The notes under the pieces were generated by a model that was not told the DNA's origin, ran no database searches, and saw only the letters and a program-made list of their open reading frames with translations. DNA of 64,000 nt, taken from positions 124,001 through 188,000 of the forward strand of contig CM024188.1 in assembly GCA_013433145.1 (NCBI GenBank). Direction: 5' to 3'. This document shows, one piece after another, positions 21,793 to 34,000 of this stretch (the stretch's first letter is position 1; the number at the start of each line of letters is the position of its first letter). The position numbers and the translations under genes were made by a program. This DNA comes from Ascaris suum (lineage: Eukaryota; Nematoda; Chromadorea; Rhabditida; Ascarididae).

Positions 21793-23214
21793 CGCATGAT
21801 GAAGAACAGTGCCGCAGATTCCTGCCTAGAGCAACGTCGCTTGAAATAGAACGGTTTCGGGATAACAATTCACCAATCTTTATTATAAACGTCTTCTCAT
21901 GCAAAAAGACCGCATCTATTTGAGCAAAGCACCTCCTATCGTAGCCATGCATCTTATGTAAGAGCTTATTATGTCAAACCACGCCAAAGGAATCAAGTAA
22001 TTAATACGAGCGGCATTTCTTGGCTTCTTTTTGTTCAATGCAGTGCTCTACTCACGAACGCATGGCAGTAATTTGGGCGTTGTTGAACGGTGGGGAGAAA
22101 TCCTTATTGAGCGCGGTTGATACTCCCATTTGATGAAATGTGACTCGGAACAGACTCCTTCGCTACTTGCAGATAAAGAAAGTTAAACTTATTGGTCTGG
22201 AAGACAAGGAGTTCTTTTCCAATAAAAGGTAGACAATGACGGTTTTCCAAAAGGACGACGACTACAATATGAGATACTACTTTCAAAAATTGTGCTTAGG
22301 GGCAGAGAAATTGCGGAAATGGCAAGCTTAATGAAATAAGACGGCATACATCTAGCGATAGCGACAACTTTCCATTCGATTCTTTACATCACTGAAGACG
22401 GCACTCATCAACTGCTGCAAAGCGAATTTAGCACCTGGTGGGAAGGTCGGGTAAAATGCCATGATCTTGCTTGAAAATCCAAGAAAACAATTCAGCAGAG
22501 GGTTCTGCTTTCAAAGAATCACTAGTGGTCACATTTTATTTTTGTTACCTATGACATTAATCTTCGGTTCAATTCCAACTAATTGTTTAAATAGGGATAA
22601 AGTTTCTTAAAATTATCCGAGCAAATCAAATGCTTCTCACAGCTTTTCAAGAACTGCTGACGTATCGAGTGGAAATTCCTTGCACACTTCACAATAGGAG
22701 GCTGCCTGCCCCTTACTTTTTTCAATGAAGCTATAGGAAGTGTTCCTTTGCTATTCGTATTTGCAGATAATTACGAAAAACAGAATGCCTCTTGCTACAT
22801 TTGGCAATCAGAAAGATAATATAGTCATAAAAACGAGCGCACATTTCATCAATACTTGAACATTTGACGAAGTAAAGTTCCCAGTTAAAAGTTGGCAGTA
22901 AGAAGTCCGCCTTAGAAAAGGCAACTTAGAGAGGTCATGAAAGACTTGGGGCAGTGGAACTGGAAGGTCATTTGCAATACTGAAGTGTTTGCTTGCACGG
23001 TCACCAGTGTAAATTTCGACGAAACTCAACAGGTGCTTTGTACATGATTTTCGCATCTAGGAAAACAGTTCCAGTTCAGAATGGTTTCCTTTCCATATTT
23101 CAAGAGCTGACCAGCGTTATCAGAAATAACTTATTCCATGGTTTGCTTATTTGTCACTTCAAATGCACGAATTATTTGATGCTCTTGGCGTCGATACCAA
23201 ATGCTCCGCGCGAC

Positions 23215-23239
23215 ATTTAATGGCTAATAGCCATTAAAT
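23215..23239. repeat. 25 bp near-perfect palindrome
   Basis: ATTTAATGGCTA and TAGCCATTAAAT flank a single central A. AT-rich, with no coding context on either side. A partial further copy of the TAGCCA core follows directly at 23239-23243. Confidence 0.9.
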
Positions 23240-25116
23240 AGCCACTTCCACATTCGTTCCTTGTACCGCTTAATTCTGTGAGTTCATTCAGAAAGCAAAG
23301 AAATGCACAGTCGTTGAGATTTGTGCGCTTGTCCGTTTATTTATTTGCTCGATTTGTAATTAAAGTTTATGCGGCTTAGATGCACAATTTCCTTTCAGCC
23401 AATAATTTCGATGCATTAAAAAAATTTCAACTCGGCTGATTTTCTACACAAAACTTTCAAGCCGGCAGATAATTACTCTACTCAAATTGGCACCTATCTT
23501 ATCCGTAGTTCACTTTGTTGTCAGTGGAACAGGTAGTAGCTAGAAAATGCTTGAAGATTCAGCTCAAGCTATTGTTGGCAATCACCATTCTGGACGGATA
23601 ATCACCAGCGTGAAATATTCGAACTAAGTGTAAAGCTCGTTAATACGTGCTAGTTTTGAAGGGTCTGGCACTGCTTCCTATCCATGGTTTGAAACGCGCA
23701 CTATTTGAGGGCGAGTGTATATTGATATGCACTTCCGTTTCAAGTTTGCAACAATCCATACTAGATTTTCTAGGATAGGTTGGATCACAACGTAGTTTTT
23801 CTATTCATCATGTCAAGTAAACCTCTTAAAAGTCATCTTTCTGAATGTGCGATAGAGAAGGAAAATTTTTTTTTGCACACAAAGCAACAGAAGAGTTTAT
23901 TAAAAGCTTGTTACACACACCGCATGTATCGTGTTCCGAGTACTGAACACCGTTCATGCCTCTTCCCAATGATCGATGAGCTTGTGGCGGAATTCCTGAA
24001 AAGATAGCAATGCTGAATAATGCGTCAGAGGTTGTCTCTTCAGCAATCATAGATCTGGTTCAGCGGGTCGTTCTATTGTTCAACATCATCAAACATATAT
24101 AGCCGTCAATAGCAGTCGACGATAAGAAAAAAATGTGTAGTCTGAATGAAAGCGACGTGAAAACCAGCAGCAGAAAAACCTGCCTTTTTATGATCACACA
24201 CCGCTGAATTTCGCATATTCCTTCCTACAAATCTACCGAAATATGAATGTTGTGCACAGTCAAAAGAACAACTTCAACCTGTTTTATACAAAAGCCTGTT
24301 AGACGGTGTCGTACATATTGGGTGAGTATTAAATGTTTCGTCCTCATCTACTTTCGCTTACTTAAATGCTGACCGAATGGATCATTCTCATTACTTTTAG
24401 AATTACGGCTAAAGTGGGCTATAGGCTAACCCTCTCCCTTCACATAAAAACATTTCAAGCATAAAGTACCGTTAAGATGGTCTATTTTCCGCCCTGTTAA
24501 TGTTGCTTCCGATACAGCGAACTAAGTCAAGCTTATGCTAACCTTATCTTTTACCTGGAAATCTTCTTTTTATGCAACGCAATTTCTCATTCAGAACTAC
24601 CATTTCGGCTATTTTAGCAAACGCCTCTCGAAAAAGAACAAATGAAGTGATCAGACGTTGCGTTCAAGCGGCAATTTGATCACAAAACATGAAAGATTAG
24701 CCATAACGTACTATAAGTTGTTTTTTTCTCAATTTAAACCAGTCTCAGAGTTGGCTTAGTGCTTTTAGTTGTGCCATGCCATCGCTGAAAACATTCTATT
24801 TCCACCACCTTTCTTACTTTTCGTCGTTCAAATTGTATATAAATCTGTGTTTGGATAAACTCTCACCACGAAAACTTGTGAATTTAAAACATGCTACGAA
24901 CCAACAAAAACACTCCCCGTCCCATGAACCGAAATCCACTCATACCTTCATTTGCACAATTCAACACTGAAAATATTGATGTAGAATTAGGCTCAAAGAT
25001 TGATAGTCGCCTAGGGAGCTCGGAATGTGAAGAATTTTGAACGGTTGCTGTGCTTAGGCGACTTTGAGGGACGAACTTTTTCGAGTGCCCCCTGTCCGAC
25101 AAAACGGATTGTACAA

Positions 25117-25199
25117 GCAGCGAACAATGTTGTGTCCAACATTGTTCGCTGCCTGGACACTCCATTTTGAGTACGTGTTGTGTCCAGGCAGCGAACAAT
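25117..25199. repeat. Two overlapping inverted repeats sharing a middle arm
   Basis: Arm 25117-25131 pairs perfectly with 25138-25152 (15 bp, short loop). Arm 25141-25160 pairs perfectly with 25180-25199 (20 bp, 19 nt loop). The segment around 25141-25152 belongs to both, so the transcript or single strand could fold into one hairpin or the other. The core GCAGCGAACAAT occurs three times in alternating orientation. No gene is attached; the surrounding minus-strand frame is a by-product. Confidence 0.9.
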
Positions 25200-28031
25200 A
25201 AACATAAAGCTATTTATTAATATTTTATAGATAAGCAGTAGCAGTGTTTGCAGTAACTAGATACAGATAGCGCGCCATGACCGCCTCTTCCTATGACGCT
25301 TCCCTTACAACGGCTGAGAAGGAAGTGTATTCTGTGTATCGTATCACAATGCCGATTGAATGCAACGACGACCTGCTAACACCTTCGAGTAAAGTATTTA
25401 ATGACTTTAAAGGTAGCATTTGTGCGAGAATCTGCAAGACTCTTGGTTTTCATAGGCAGTTTACCGCGGTTCGGTTGCGATAAAAGTGGACGACGGATAG
25501 CCATGACCGCCACCATAATGTGCAATAGCTTAGATTGTTTGCCATTTTTTTCGTGAAGTAAATGCAGAAAACACCCCGATCGCCGGTTATGGATAAAAAC
25601 TGCTCTACATCCTTTCAGAAAATGAGGAACTTTTCGAGAGCGAAAAAAAAACTGGGATAAGAAGTGAAGGGCAAAAAACTGCAGAAGCACAAATTTGAAG
25701 AGCGAGACCTCAAACTAAACAACCAAAAGACAGAACTATTTCTTGCGGCAGAAATTCATCGTGCCCTAAAAAATTCATCGCCAGAATGATGATGCTGCAG
25801 TTAAACAATAAGCGGGAAACGTTGAGTAGCAAAAAGAAATACGACTACGGGTCACTGAAGAAACTACAGTGCTTAAAATGCAAACTGAAAAATGACGCTT
25901 TTTCGCAATGTCTCATCTTCAAACATTTTACAGTTGAGTCCACTAATTAATGGTGTACCAAAATTTGGGACGTGATCCGTGCAGTCGCAGTAATTAAAGA
26001 ATTAACTTGTAGTATCGGGCTATCATCAAATCGAAAAACTTTTTGGGAATCTCATCCTAGCACCTGAATATTTCTTTCAGAGTGCTTATGTGTGGATAAT
26101 GTAATCTTTCCATTCTTGTTTGATATGCACAACGTTAAAACTCTCAAACGCGTTACACGTACCCTTCTAATTCTTTAAATCCTATTTTTCATTCTCGCTA
26201 AACTCGGGACTTCAGCCGAAGCAGGAACACCGCGCAGTTCCCACAATCAACTTTATTCAGAAGTTAACAAAATGACTCCACAGAACTCCTGGAAAATGAG
26301 CACAGTGATATGTTAGTCATATTAATAAACTCACAGTACAGGTCGAGTCCTGATGAGAAATCACAAACGGAAAAGCTCCGATCACCCAACTGCCACTGAC
26401 AAACTCCCGTTTGCGCATTTATCATGTACCACGATGTTCCGGAACTTCTATAGCTATCACTGTTATAGAACACGCTGGCATTGGTCGCTTAGAGGGAAAA
26501 GATTTGCGCGCCCAAAGACATTGCAGAGTCCAATGTCGCCGGGTACGCAGTCCAATATCGTCGCATGGATTACACAATAAAGCTATCAGGGTCTTCGAAA
26601 GTGTAATGTCCTTGATTCCAGCCATAGGCCAACAGTTATTACATTTGCTTCACGCATGAACTTTTGAGAATAGAAATAAAAAAGAGTGCAAGGGCCTAAA
26701 AACTACAGAAAAAATTCGTAATTCAAGCCCCGAATCCGGTAAGAAACGGAATCAATTCCTACTGACTTCGACCCGTAAGAAAGTAAGAATTAAGTTCCAG
26801 ATTCCGGCGTTTTCTAGGGCAAAGTTTGGACTCTTGAATTCAACTCCATTTGAATACGCACTGGAGTTTAACGAATGGCTGAACGTACATTACATGTCAC
26901 AGTCGGGCCGGGCAGCTGACTTTTTGGACTCAGCCTGCTCCCCCTCCTCCCGTCGCCCTGGCATTGACTGCTTCGTATACTTTATCGAGGTCCTAACGAA
27001 AGTGTCAATGCTTCGCTCCTATTGGGGTTTAACGAACGGCTGAACGTACATCAAATATCACAGTACAAAAAGCGAATATTTCTGTTCAATTATGGAAGCA
27101 GACGTAAGAACTTTAATAACGCTTTCATTACGGTTAAACTGTTTCAGTTGTTGGCATATTAATAGAGAGGTGAGAGGGAAGGTTAGTGTGCCGAAACAGT
27201 CTCACGAGACTTGGCTAATGTAAAAGTGCGCCGTCGTAGCGAATTCCCTCAAGAAGTTTTCTTCACCTTAGCATACGGAACATTTTTCATTATGATAAAG
27301 CATTGCATCAATCAAATTACCAACACCGTTCTACCTTTATTTGTGAAGCTGTTTTTTTTATACCGCATTCCCAGAATCGTTTTGCCAAGCACTCGCACTT
27401 AGTCTTCATCGTGCCGATGTTAAAAATCCGAGGCACGCAGGTGAATTTAACATTACGACTAAGCAAATAAATGCGCGACACCTTTTTAAAATGAACACCA
27501 TCTTAGACATACTAATTATAAGAGCCGTCCCTTGACAGTTAGAAAGAAGTCAGTCGGCGTTAAGCAGTCGTTTGAGCTAATGTATATCTCTGAAATGACT
27601 TAAAATCGATCCCATTTATTACTAACTCTATGACTAGAAATTCATTACTCTTCTTCGACGCATCATACTTCACTAACGCTGCAAAAAACAACACATGAGA
27701 AGTGAGAGTACGCTTTTTCCAACCTCTCGCGTCCTTGAAATGAATATGACGACAGCTCATTGTGAGCTTTATGTTGGTTAACCCGCCACCACTTTATGAC
27801 ACTTTTCTGCTCGCTTTATAGTGACACGCCATAAAAAATGCCTCTTATTGCGCATAAAGACGCAATATACTCCATTTGGCAGTTCAAAAGCGACCCCTCT
27901 GAATTTTTGTACTTTGTGCAATTCTCACAGCTTAATGAGTCGGTGCTTGCTCTGCATTTCTTACTTAAATGAACAAAGGAAAGAAAAAATAGCGGAATGA
28001 TTACACGTCCCGAACGCGAGCCCCATCGTAC

Positions 28032-28840
28032 TTATGTCCTCAGCAGACGATGTCTAAGGTGCGCCAGTCGATATCTGCTGGGCTCCTCTGCTGGACCCAG
28101 CACAAACGGTTGTACGGGTGCTAAGGGTATAAGTCGGTGTGCGGCAGGAGCACTGAACAATAATGGACTGCTCCGCTGCGCGCCACTATCGAGCGAAGCG
28201 CTTGCAAATGGCGCGCTTGCAAGCGGTGCACCACCGATCGTCCTCGTACCGGATGTAGCGGTACCCACGGGCTGAATGTTCATTGAATTGGCGGACAGTG
28301 CATTGGTGGCAACAGAGGGGTCTGAATAGGAACAGCTACTGCAGAAGGCTGCAAGCCTGCAACGGATTGCTGCGAACCAGTCGGTGACAGAAGCGTCCTT
28401 CCAACTGTTCCCCTAGTTGAAATTCCATTACTCTGCACGATTGCAACGTTATCTGAAAGGGAATTCACGGAAGGTTCCATGAAACTGGAGATGGAGCTCG
28501 ACGGAAAGGTATCTGGGTTGAAAAGGCTCTGTGCTTGTTCAGCCATGACATTCCGAAGTCCTTCACCGAAAGACACTGGATCATTAATGTCTGGTTCTTC
28601 GGATGGATCTTTGTTATCCCCACACCACGACGAGAAGCCAGATGAATCTCCAGAGAGAAGACATGGGTAGAAGGTTTGAGGCGATTCCAGTCGTTCTAAA
28701 AGCGGTAGGTTCGATGGTCCGCGTCGATTTATTGCTTCTCCAGGTTCGTTGAAGTCTCTTGATGGACTGAGCTGCTGGCATAAGTGCAAAGAAATGTGGG
28801 AAATGAATATAAAAAACGTAGCGGACCTCTTCGCCGTCAT
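28032..28840 (-). CDS. Putative secreted Ser/Pro/Ala-rich protein, 246 aa, two exons
   Basis: Exon 1 28840-28340, exon 2 28271-28032, separated by a proposed 68 nt intron (donor GTAGCT, acceptor gaacattcag) that restores the frame. The N-terminus has basic residues then a hydrophobic run (SATFFIFISHISLHLC), a plausible signal peptide. The middle part holds a W-C-G-D segment and an acidic P-S-E-E-P-D stretch. The rest is low-complexity Ser, Gln, Pro, then Ala/Pro-rich, ending at TAA. Without the intron the first frame stops at PPIQ, and the intron sequence itself reads as similar low-complexity codons. A one-base indel near CCCC at about 28315 is therefore an alternative explanation. Homology unknown; probably extracellular or secretory if the signal peptide is real. 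Confidence 0.6.
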
Positions 28841-28852
28841 TTTCCCTAAAAA
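28841..28852 (-). promoter_or_regulatory. Likely spliced-leader trans-splice acceptor before the 28.8 kb gene
   Basis: On the minus strand the sequence immediately before ATG 28840 is TTTTTAG followed by a 5 nt leader GGAAA. A TTTYAG-type acceptor this close to a start codon with no upstream coding exon is typical of nematode SL trans-splicing. It also supports the choice of start, 49 codons inside the longer open frame that begins at 28987. Confidence 0.5.
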
Positions 28853-29309
28853 GTCGCGTTGAGAAAATTCATTCTCGCTTGTGGTCAACAGCAGATTCGA
28901 TAAACAACGTCGATAAACTGCAACATTTTTCGCTTGTAGACGCCTTTTCCACATGCGTCTCGTCTTCGAAAGGGGTAGTGGCTGCATCCCTCATGTCTGC
29001 ACTCCCTCTCTTCGAGAAGTTTCCCCACCCCCTCCCTCTTCAAATTTAAACGTCGCTCAGAAGCGAAACAAACCGAGGGCGTTATTGCCCCTATGGGCAC
29101 ACCGAATTTGGAAAGCTACGAACGAAGTCGAGGTGCAGAAGCACGTTAACAATGAAAAAATTCAAGAGCAGGTTGCAACGCCTAACTGAAGATTTCCCTG
29201 AATGAAAATCTGTTGACTGTTTTCACTGAACAGAGACCCGATCCCTTCAGACCACTTCCTTTAGAATAGACGTCCGTTTTTGATTTGGGAGTGACATAAG
29301 TGCCCCTTC

Positions 29310-29323
29310 CCCCCCCCCCCCCC
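29310..29323. repeat. C homopolymer tract
   Basis: A run of about 14 C. Similar G runs occur near 37469-37479 and 44107-44120. Tracts like these are prone to length error and no function is inferred. Confidence 0.9.
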
Positions 29324-30909
29324 TTCCTCCCAACCTCTCTGCAAGTGAACCTTTGAAAACAGATCGGTTTTTGAAAGGTGGAAGCATTATAAATGCAAGG
29401 GCCCATAAACAAGAAAACATGGCATTTCAAGCCAAAATGGGAAGAGGGAATATGTTGGAGATGCTAAGCAGTTTGAGTAAAACACCCCTGCGAAAATGTT
29501 ACGAAAAAAGTCGATATTGTACTGACTCGGGTTCGAAACAGGAAAACTTATTTCAAAATTGGGATGACAAGGTCCCGCACAAATCTTTTAAAACGTCCTG
29601 CGAGTGAGAGTTTTTCAGATATTTTCAGATCATCGATAGCATATCCTTTACTTTCCGGAAAACATATTCAAGGGAATGCTGAGCCGAAGGCACCGTACGA
29701 GCACGATGACGTCACTAATGATAGCAGCTAAATGTCACGACGATGTCACAAGATATGGCCACACCGAAAGCAGATACCCAGCGACGCCAAACGAACACGA
29801 ATGCCTCAGTGGCGTGTATGACGCCGCAAACATTTTGACACAGTGAAGGGCGAATAACGACTCAGTGCGCGTTGATTGAATTGTGCTGCTATCAAAATGA
29901 GGGGTTTTTATAGGGTAAACAGTCAGCACGCAATGAATGAATGGTGCTGCGAAGAGTAGAGTAGACTGCAGCTGGATGACCTCTGTTGAGAGCGCCCTTT
30001 TATTAACCCGGTTAAGGTGAATGAATTTGTCGAATTTCGTGTCACAAAAACGATGACATCTTCGAAGCAATCCGCGGCACCCACCTAAAGGTGTCAGAGT
30101 GGAGCAAATTAAACATTAAATCAGTTACTGTCGCAAGTCATTTTCTCTCTCCTCCTTTTGCAACGAGCACACGGTAGAGGTCACAGGAAGTAGTCGCGCT
30201 TCCAAGCGATCATTTTTTTTTTCCATGCTGAGGAGCGCACGTACTGATGGTATTGTGCGGTAATTGAAATATCATCAAAGGTTGGATTTCTCAAGGTAGA
30301 ATATACTAAAGTACGGATACTAAAGTATGAACGAATGACCGTAGAATATACTAAATTACTTAACTGAGGGCAATCTTAAACAGAAAAGGAATCCAAAGCA
30401 ATCTTAGGTTAACGTGGAGTATAATGCTTTTGCTCTGTATAGCAGAACTGCTTTGATCTCGCCGCTTTGAGATCATTTTGCACAACTTCAGCAGTCATTT
30501 TACCATCTTCAACAACAGTCAACCAAGCTAGAGAGATAGATGCAATCCACTCTCGTGCACCTTCAAGTGTTTCCGGTTGCTTCTAATATCCGAGGTTATT
30601 TCAAACATCCCAGTTGTCGACTTTAAGTGCGTCCGTAACGCAGATGCAGTGCCACCGTTTATGAGGTGCAACTACGTCATTGAGAAGATAGCCAGGTGAA
30701 GTGCCCGCTTACCAAACCGATGGAACCTACCTGTCGAAATCTTCCATTTTCTAAAGGGATTTTGTGGTTCCTTGACACTCGAATCATATCCACATAAAGA
30801 GTGATGCACGAACAGCTGCAGATTTTTCATGAAGTATTTGAAATTTGCATTTGCTAGGCGCACTGTGTCTAAGTGAGTCCATCATATGCCTTTGTGTGCA
30901 TCAGTATGC

Positions 30910-31032
30910 ATGTACTTGCCTCCCCAATAGTTTTTACCTGGGAAAGATTCAAGCAAGAGGTTTGAAACTTGGCAAGCATATTCCACCAGGCAGGTATATA
31001 AAGCAGGCCCAGCTCGACTGATGGTCCCAAAC
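30910..31032 (+). repeat. Dispersed repeat family, most complete copy
   Basis: Contains in order TTGCCTCCCCAATAGTTTTT, ACCTGGGA, TTTGAAACTTGGCAAGCATA, ATATAAAGCAG and CAGCTCGACTGATGG. Parts recur elsewhere in the window in the same orientation: the 5' part at 3830-3910, the 3' part at 3065-3150, and 5' plus middle at 58761-58840. The length, dispersal and lack of coding suggest a SINE or other non-autonomous element. Confidence 0.5.
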
Positions 31033-34000
31033 GATTGGAGAAGCGACACTCATCATCACCTTTGAGCCGGGCTTATGTGCTTTGCCCTATGGATCAATTT
31101 AACCGTCGATCTGAAATTCTCAGTTTTCGCACAGGCATTCGAGATGTTTTTCCTCAGAACTCAGCCTGGCCAAGCGAGGTAGCCTATACTCCCCGCCTCG
31201 ACTGCAGTCTGTGCGCGCTTGCCCTCCCATTAGATTCTACAGTGTAAATTCCAAACGATCCCGGTCGCTACGAAGCCCACACGCAGAATACTGCGCTTGC
31301 GCACCCCATACGATCTCTAGTACAACATTCACGAGTACTGCTTGGTTCACACCTTTTCCTTTCCCAAAATTGTTATTTCGACTATCTGGTTAACCATGAC
31401 TATTCTCCCATTCACAAACACCTACGGCTATCTGGGGCCATTGGCGCAACATGCATTTCGTACGGCATTTTGAGGGAAATCTTTTCAAAATTTTCAACGA
31501 TGGGAAATAGCGGACTGTTTTCCTCGTTTCGTGTGTCTCGCTTTGGCAGTCAGCTTATCTGCATCGAATACGTTGCTCTTTGAAGGCTGTTTTTTCTCGA
31601 TGGTTACGAGTGCTTTTCCCACATGTGGGGTTTAGCATGTACTTTTCACCTGAATAAACGGCGTGGAAGTGGGACTATAAATTTTGCACATTCCCTTAAA
31701 CTGCCTCTGTATTACGTCTTCTAATCAGTATGTTCTTTGCCTCGTGATTAATGAATCTCATTTTCGAACAGTTCCGGTGAAAAATGATTTCATCTTGTTG
31801 TATGGATGAAGAAGGGCGGCTTCTGGTATTTTTTAAAATTATACGCCACAAGTACATATCTTGTACACCACAAGCCAAATGAAACAATTCTAGCTGCATA
31901 TAAATAGTTTTGAGTTTGCTATTCGTTCTTGCTGGAATTCTGAAGGATGTCCATTTCCGGCATCATGTTTTAAGTAGAGAATTCGTATTCACCAGGATCA
32001 TGTCAAGTTTGCGGTTGTAACTCGAATGTAGCTAAAACATGACAGCGCCGTCATGATATTCATAGTTCATTCCGTGAAGTACAAATATCTGTCGCAGAGT
32101 TCCTATTCATGAAACGTTGCACACCTGACCGCCGTTCTAGTAGAGCACCACAAATACCTCCTCTGAAGTGAAGCGTTTCTTGAACAGTATTCGTGAACAC
32201 TAGCGCTTCAGTTGATCATTGTTTCGGCTTGGTTAATCACGACTGAGCATGGTTTAGGCAAGCAGCGTCCTCACACAGCACTAAGACTCCCACAAAAGCA
32301 GTAGCACTTAGAGTCCGCTCCTTCAAGCAACTTTCACCACAAACACAACAGTACTCTTGAATAAGCATGATGATGAGTCTGGCTATCGAGGTTATCGACC
32401 AGATAATAAAACAGAGTCCTAGGCGCTTCTGCTGAAGCAAATGTAGGCAATTTTACTAGCAGTCATATCTCGAAATAGAATGAAGGAAACGAAACCCAGA
32501 ACTATCGAACTGAAGAATTCAAAACTACTGCATGAAAGATTCATTCATGGATAGCTTATGAACGATTCTGAAAGGGCCCTTCATGCTCTTCAAATCGTCC
32601 CCAAGTCTTCTTCCATCATACACATCTAGGTCGAGATATATCGGCGGTCCTGCAATTTATGTCAATTGCATGTCACATATATACAAAGTTGATGTCATAA
32701 AACGTCCTTGTCTTTGTCTCACGAAAATACAGGGTTTTTGTCTTACGTTATGAATGATTCTGATAGAGCTTTTATTGCTCCTAAAATCCCCATCACCTCG
32801 TTCCTTAAAATCTTGCTTGTTACAATATATTTTCAGACTCAATGCGACGATTTTATTACTGAGTGAGTAGGACCGCGTCGCTTGCTGGAAACGCGTGCGG
32901 TCTCTCTCTGTCTTCCCATGCGCGTGCGCTAGTGGTTAAGCCTTCTGACACCGTTGACGGCATCCTTGCGGTTGCGAAAACCGAGTTTGCCAGTACAGCT
33001 TTCTCCTACTCTATAGCCCAGATCAAAAAACCAGTTCTCCTCCAAGTCGTCGTACTTTCCAGCTATAATTCCAGTGAATTCAAATTCCCTGACTGTTTGA
33101 AACGTTTGACGCTTGTGAAATTGTTCGTCCTGCAGAGGCCGGCGGCTGTCGCTTCTGCAACTAAATCTGATCCTTCCTCAAGTTAAAGGTGACAGCAAGA
33201 GTTTCTCTGTATTCATGGCGTCTCTTATTCCTCAAATTGCAGCGTTTTAGCTGTTCAGTGCCCATTCTAGGTGCGTTTAAACCCGGAGATGTGCCTAGGT
33301 TGTTCATTCTCGTTGACAGACATGATCTCAAGTATAGTGTCTGAGGTTATTTTCAACTGCGAGATCTTTAACGCGCTCGTCTACTGTTATCTGCCAAATT
33401 TGTGTGTCAGCAGGTTTGTGGGAGAAATCTTCACGTTAAAATCAAGTGTTTGGATTCGCGATGACCCATTGTTGAGAATAGAAAACTTTCACTGCAATTT
33501 TCTATCCTCGCGATACTGATGACTTTAAGTACTCGGAATTGCTCATTGGCACATCTAATTGTTGTCGCTTCGCCTAGAAATGACGCATCCAAGTTTTTGG
33601 CCGGAAACGTCAATACTTTTGGTCGTTTAAGAATTAGCGTAGAGAGAGATCGTTAAACGGTGCCCGCCCTCAAAAGTTGTCAGGTTGCCGCGAAACCTCG
33701 TAGGTGTTTTATTCTTTTACACCAAAGTTTGACTCTAAGTCTCCAAACACTCGTCGATTTTTGCACTCACGACATTTGCTTGTCCGATAGTTTCACAAAA
33801 CGATAGGAGGGTAAATTTGCAGTATTAAACTGGAGTACTGTACTAAATTGTACTGAAGCTTTAAGTAATCCATTTTCTGCCGATTCCCCATGAAGATGTG
33901 AGATGTTATAGATGTTGCCAGCACATAGTCGAAAAATTACTCTCAGAAAAACTAAACCCAGAGCCGCACTCATTTACCGGCCTACTTAACAGTTTGGAGC

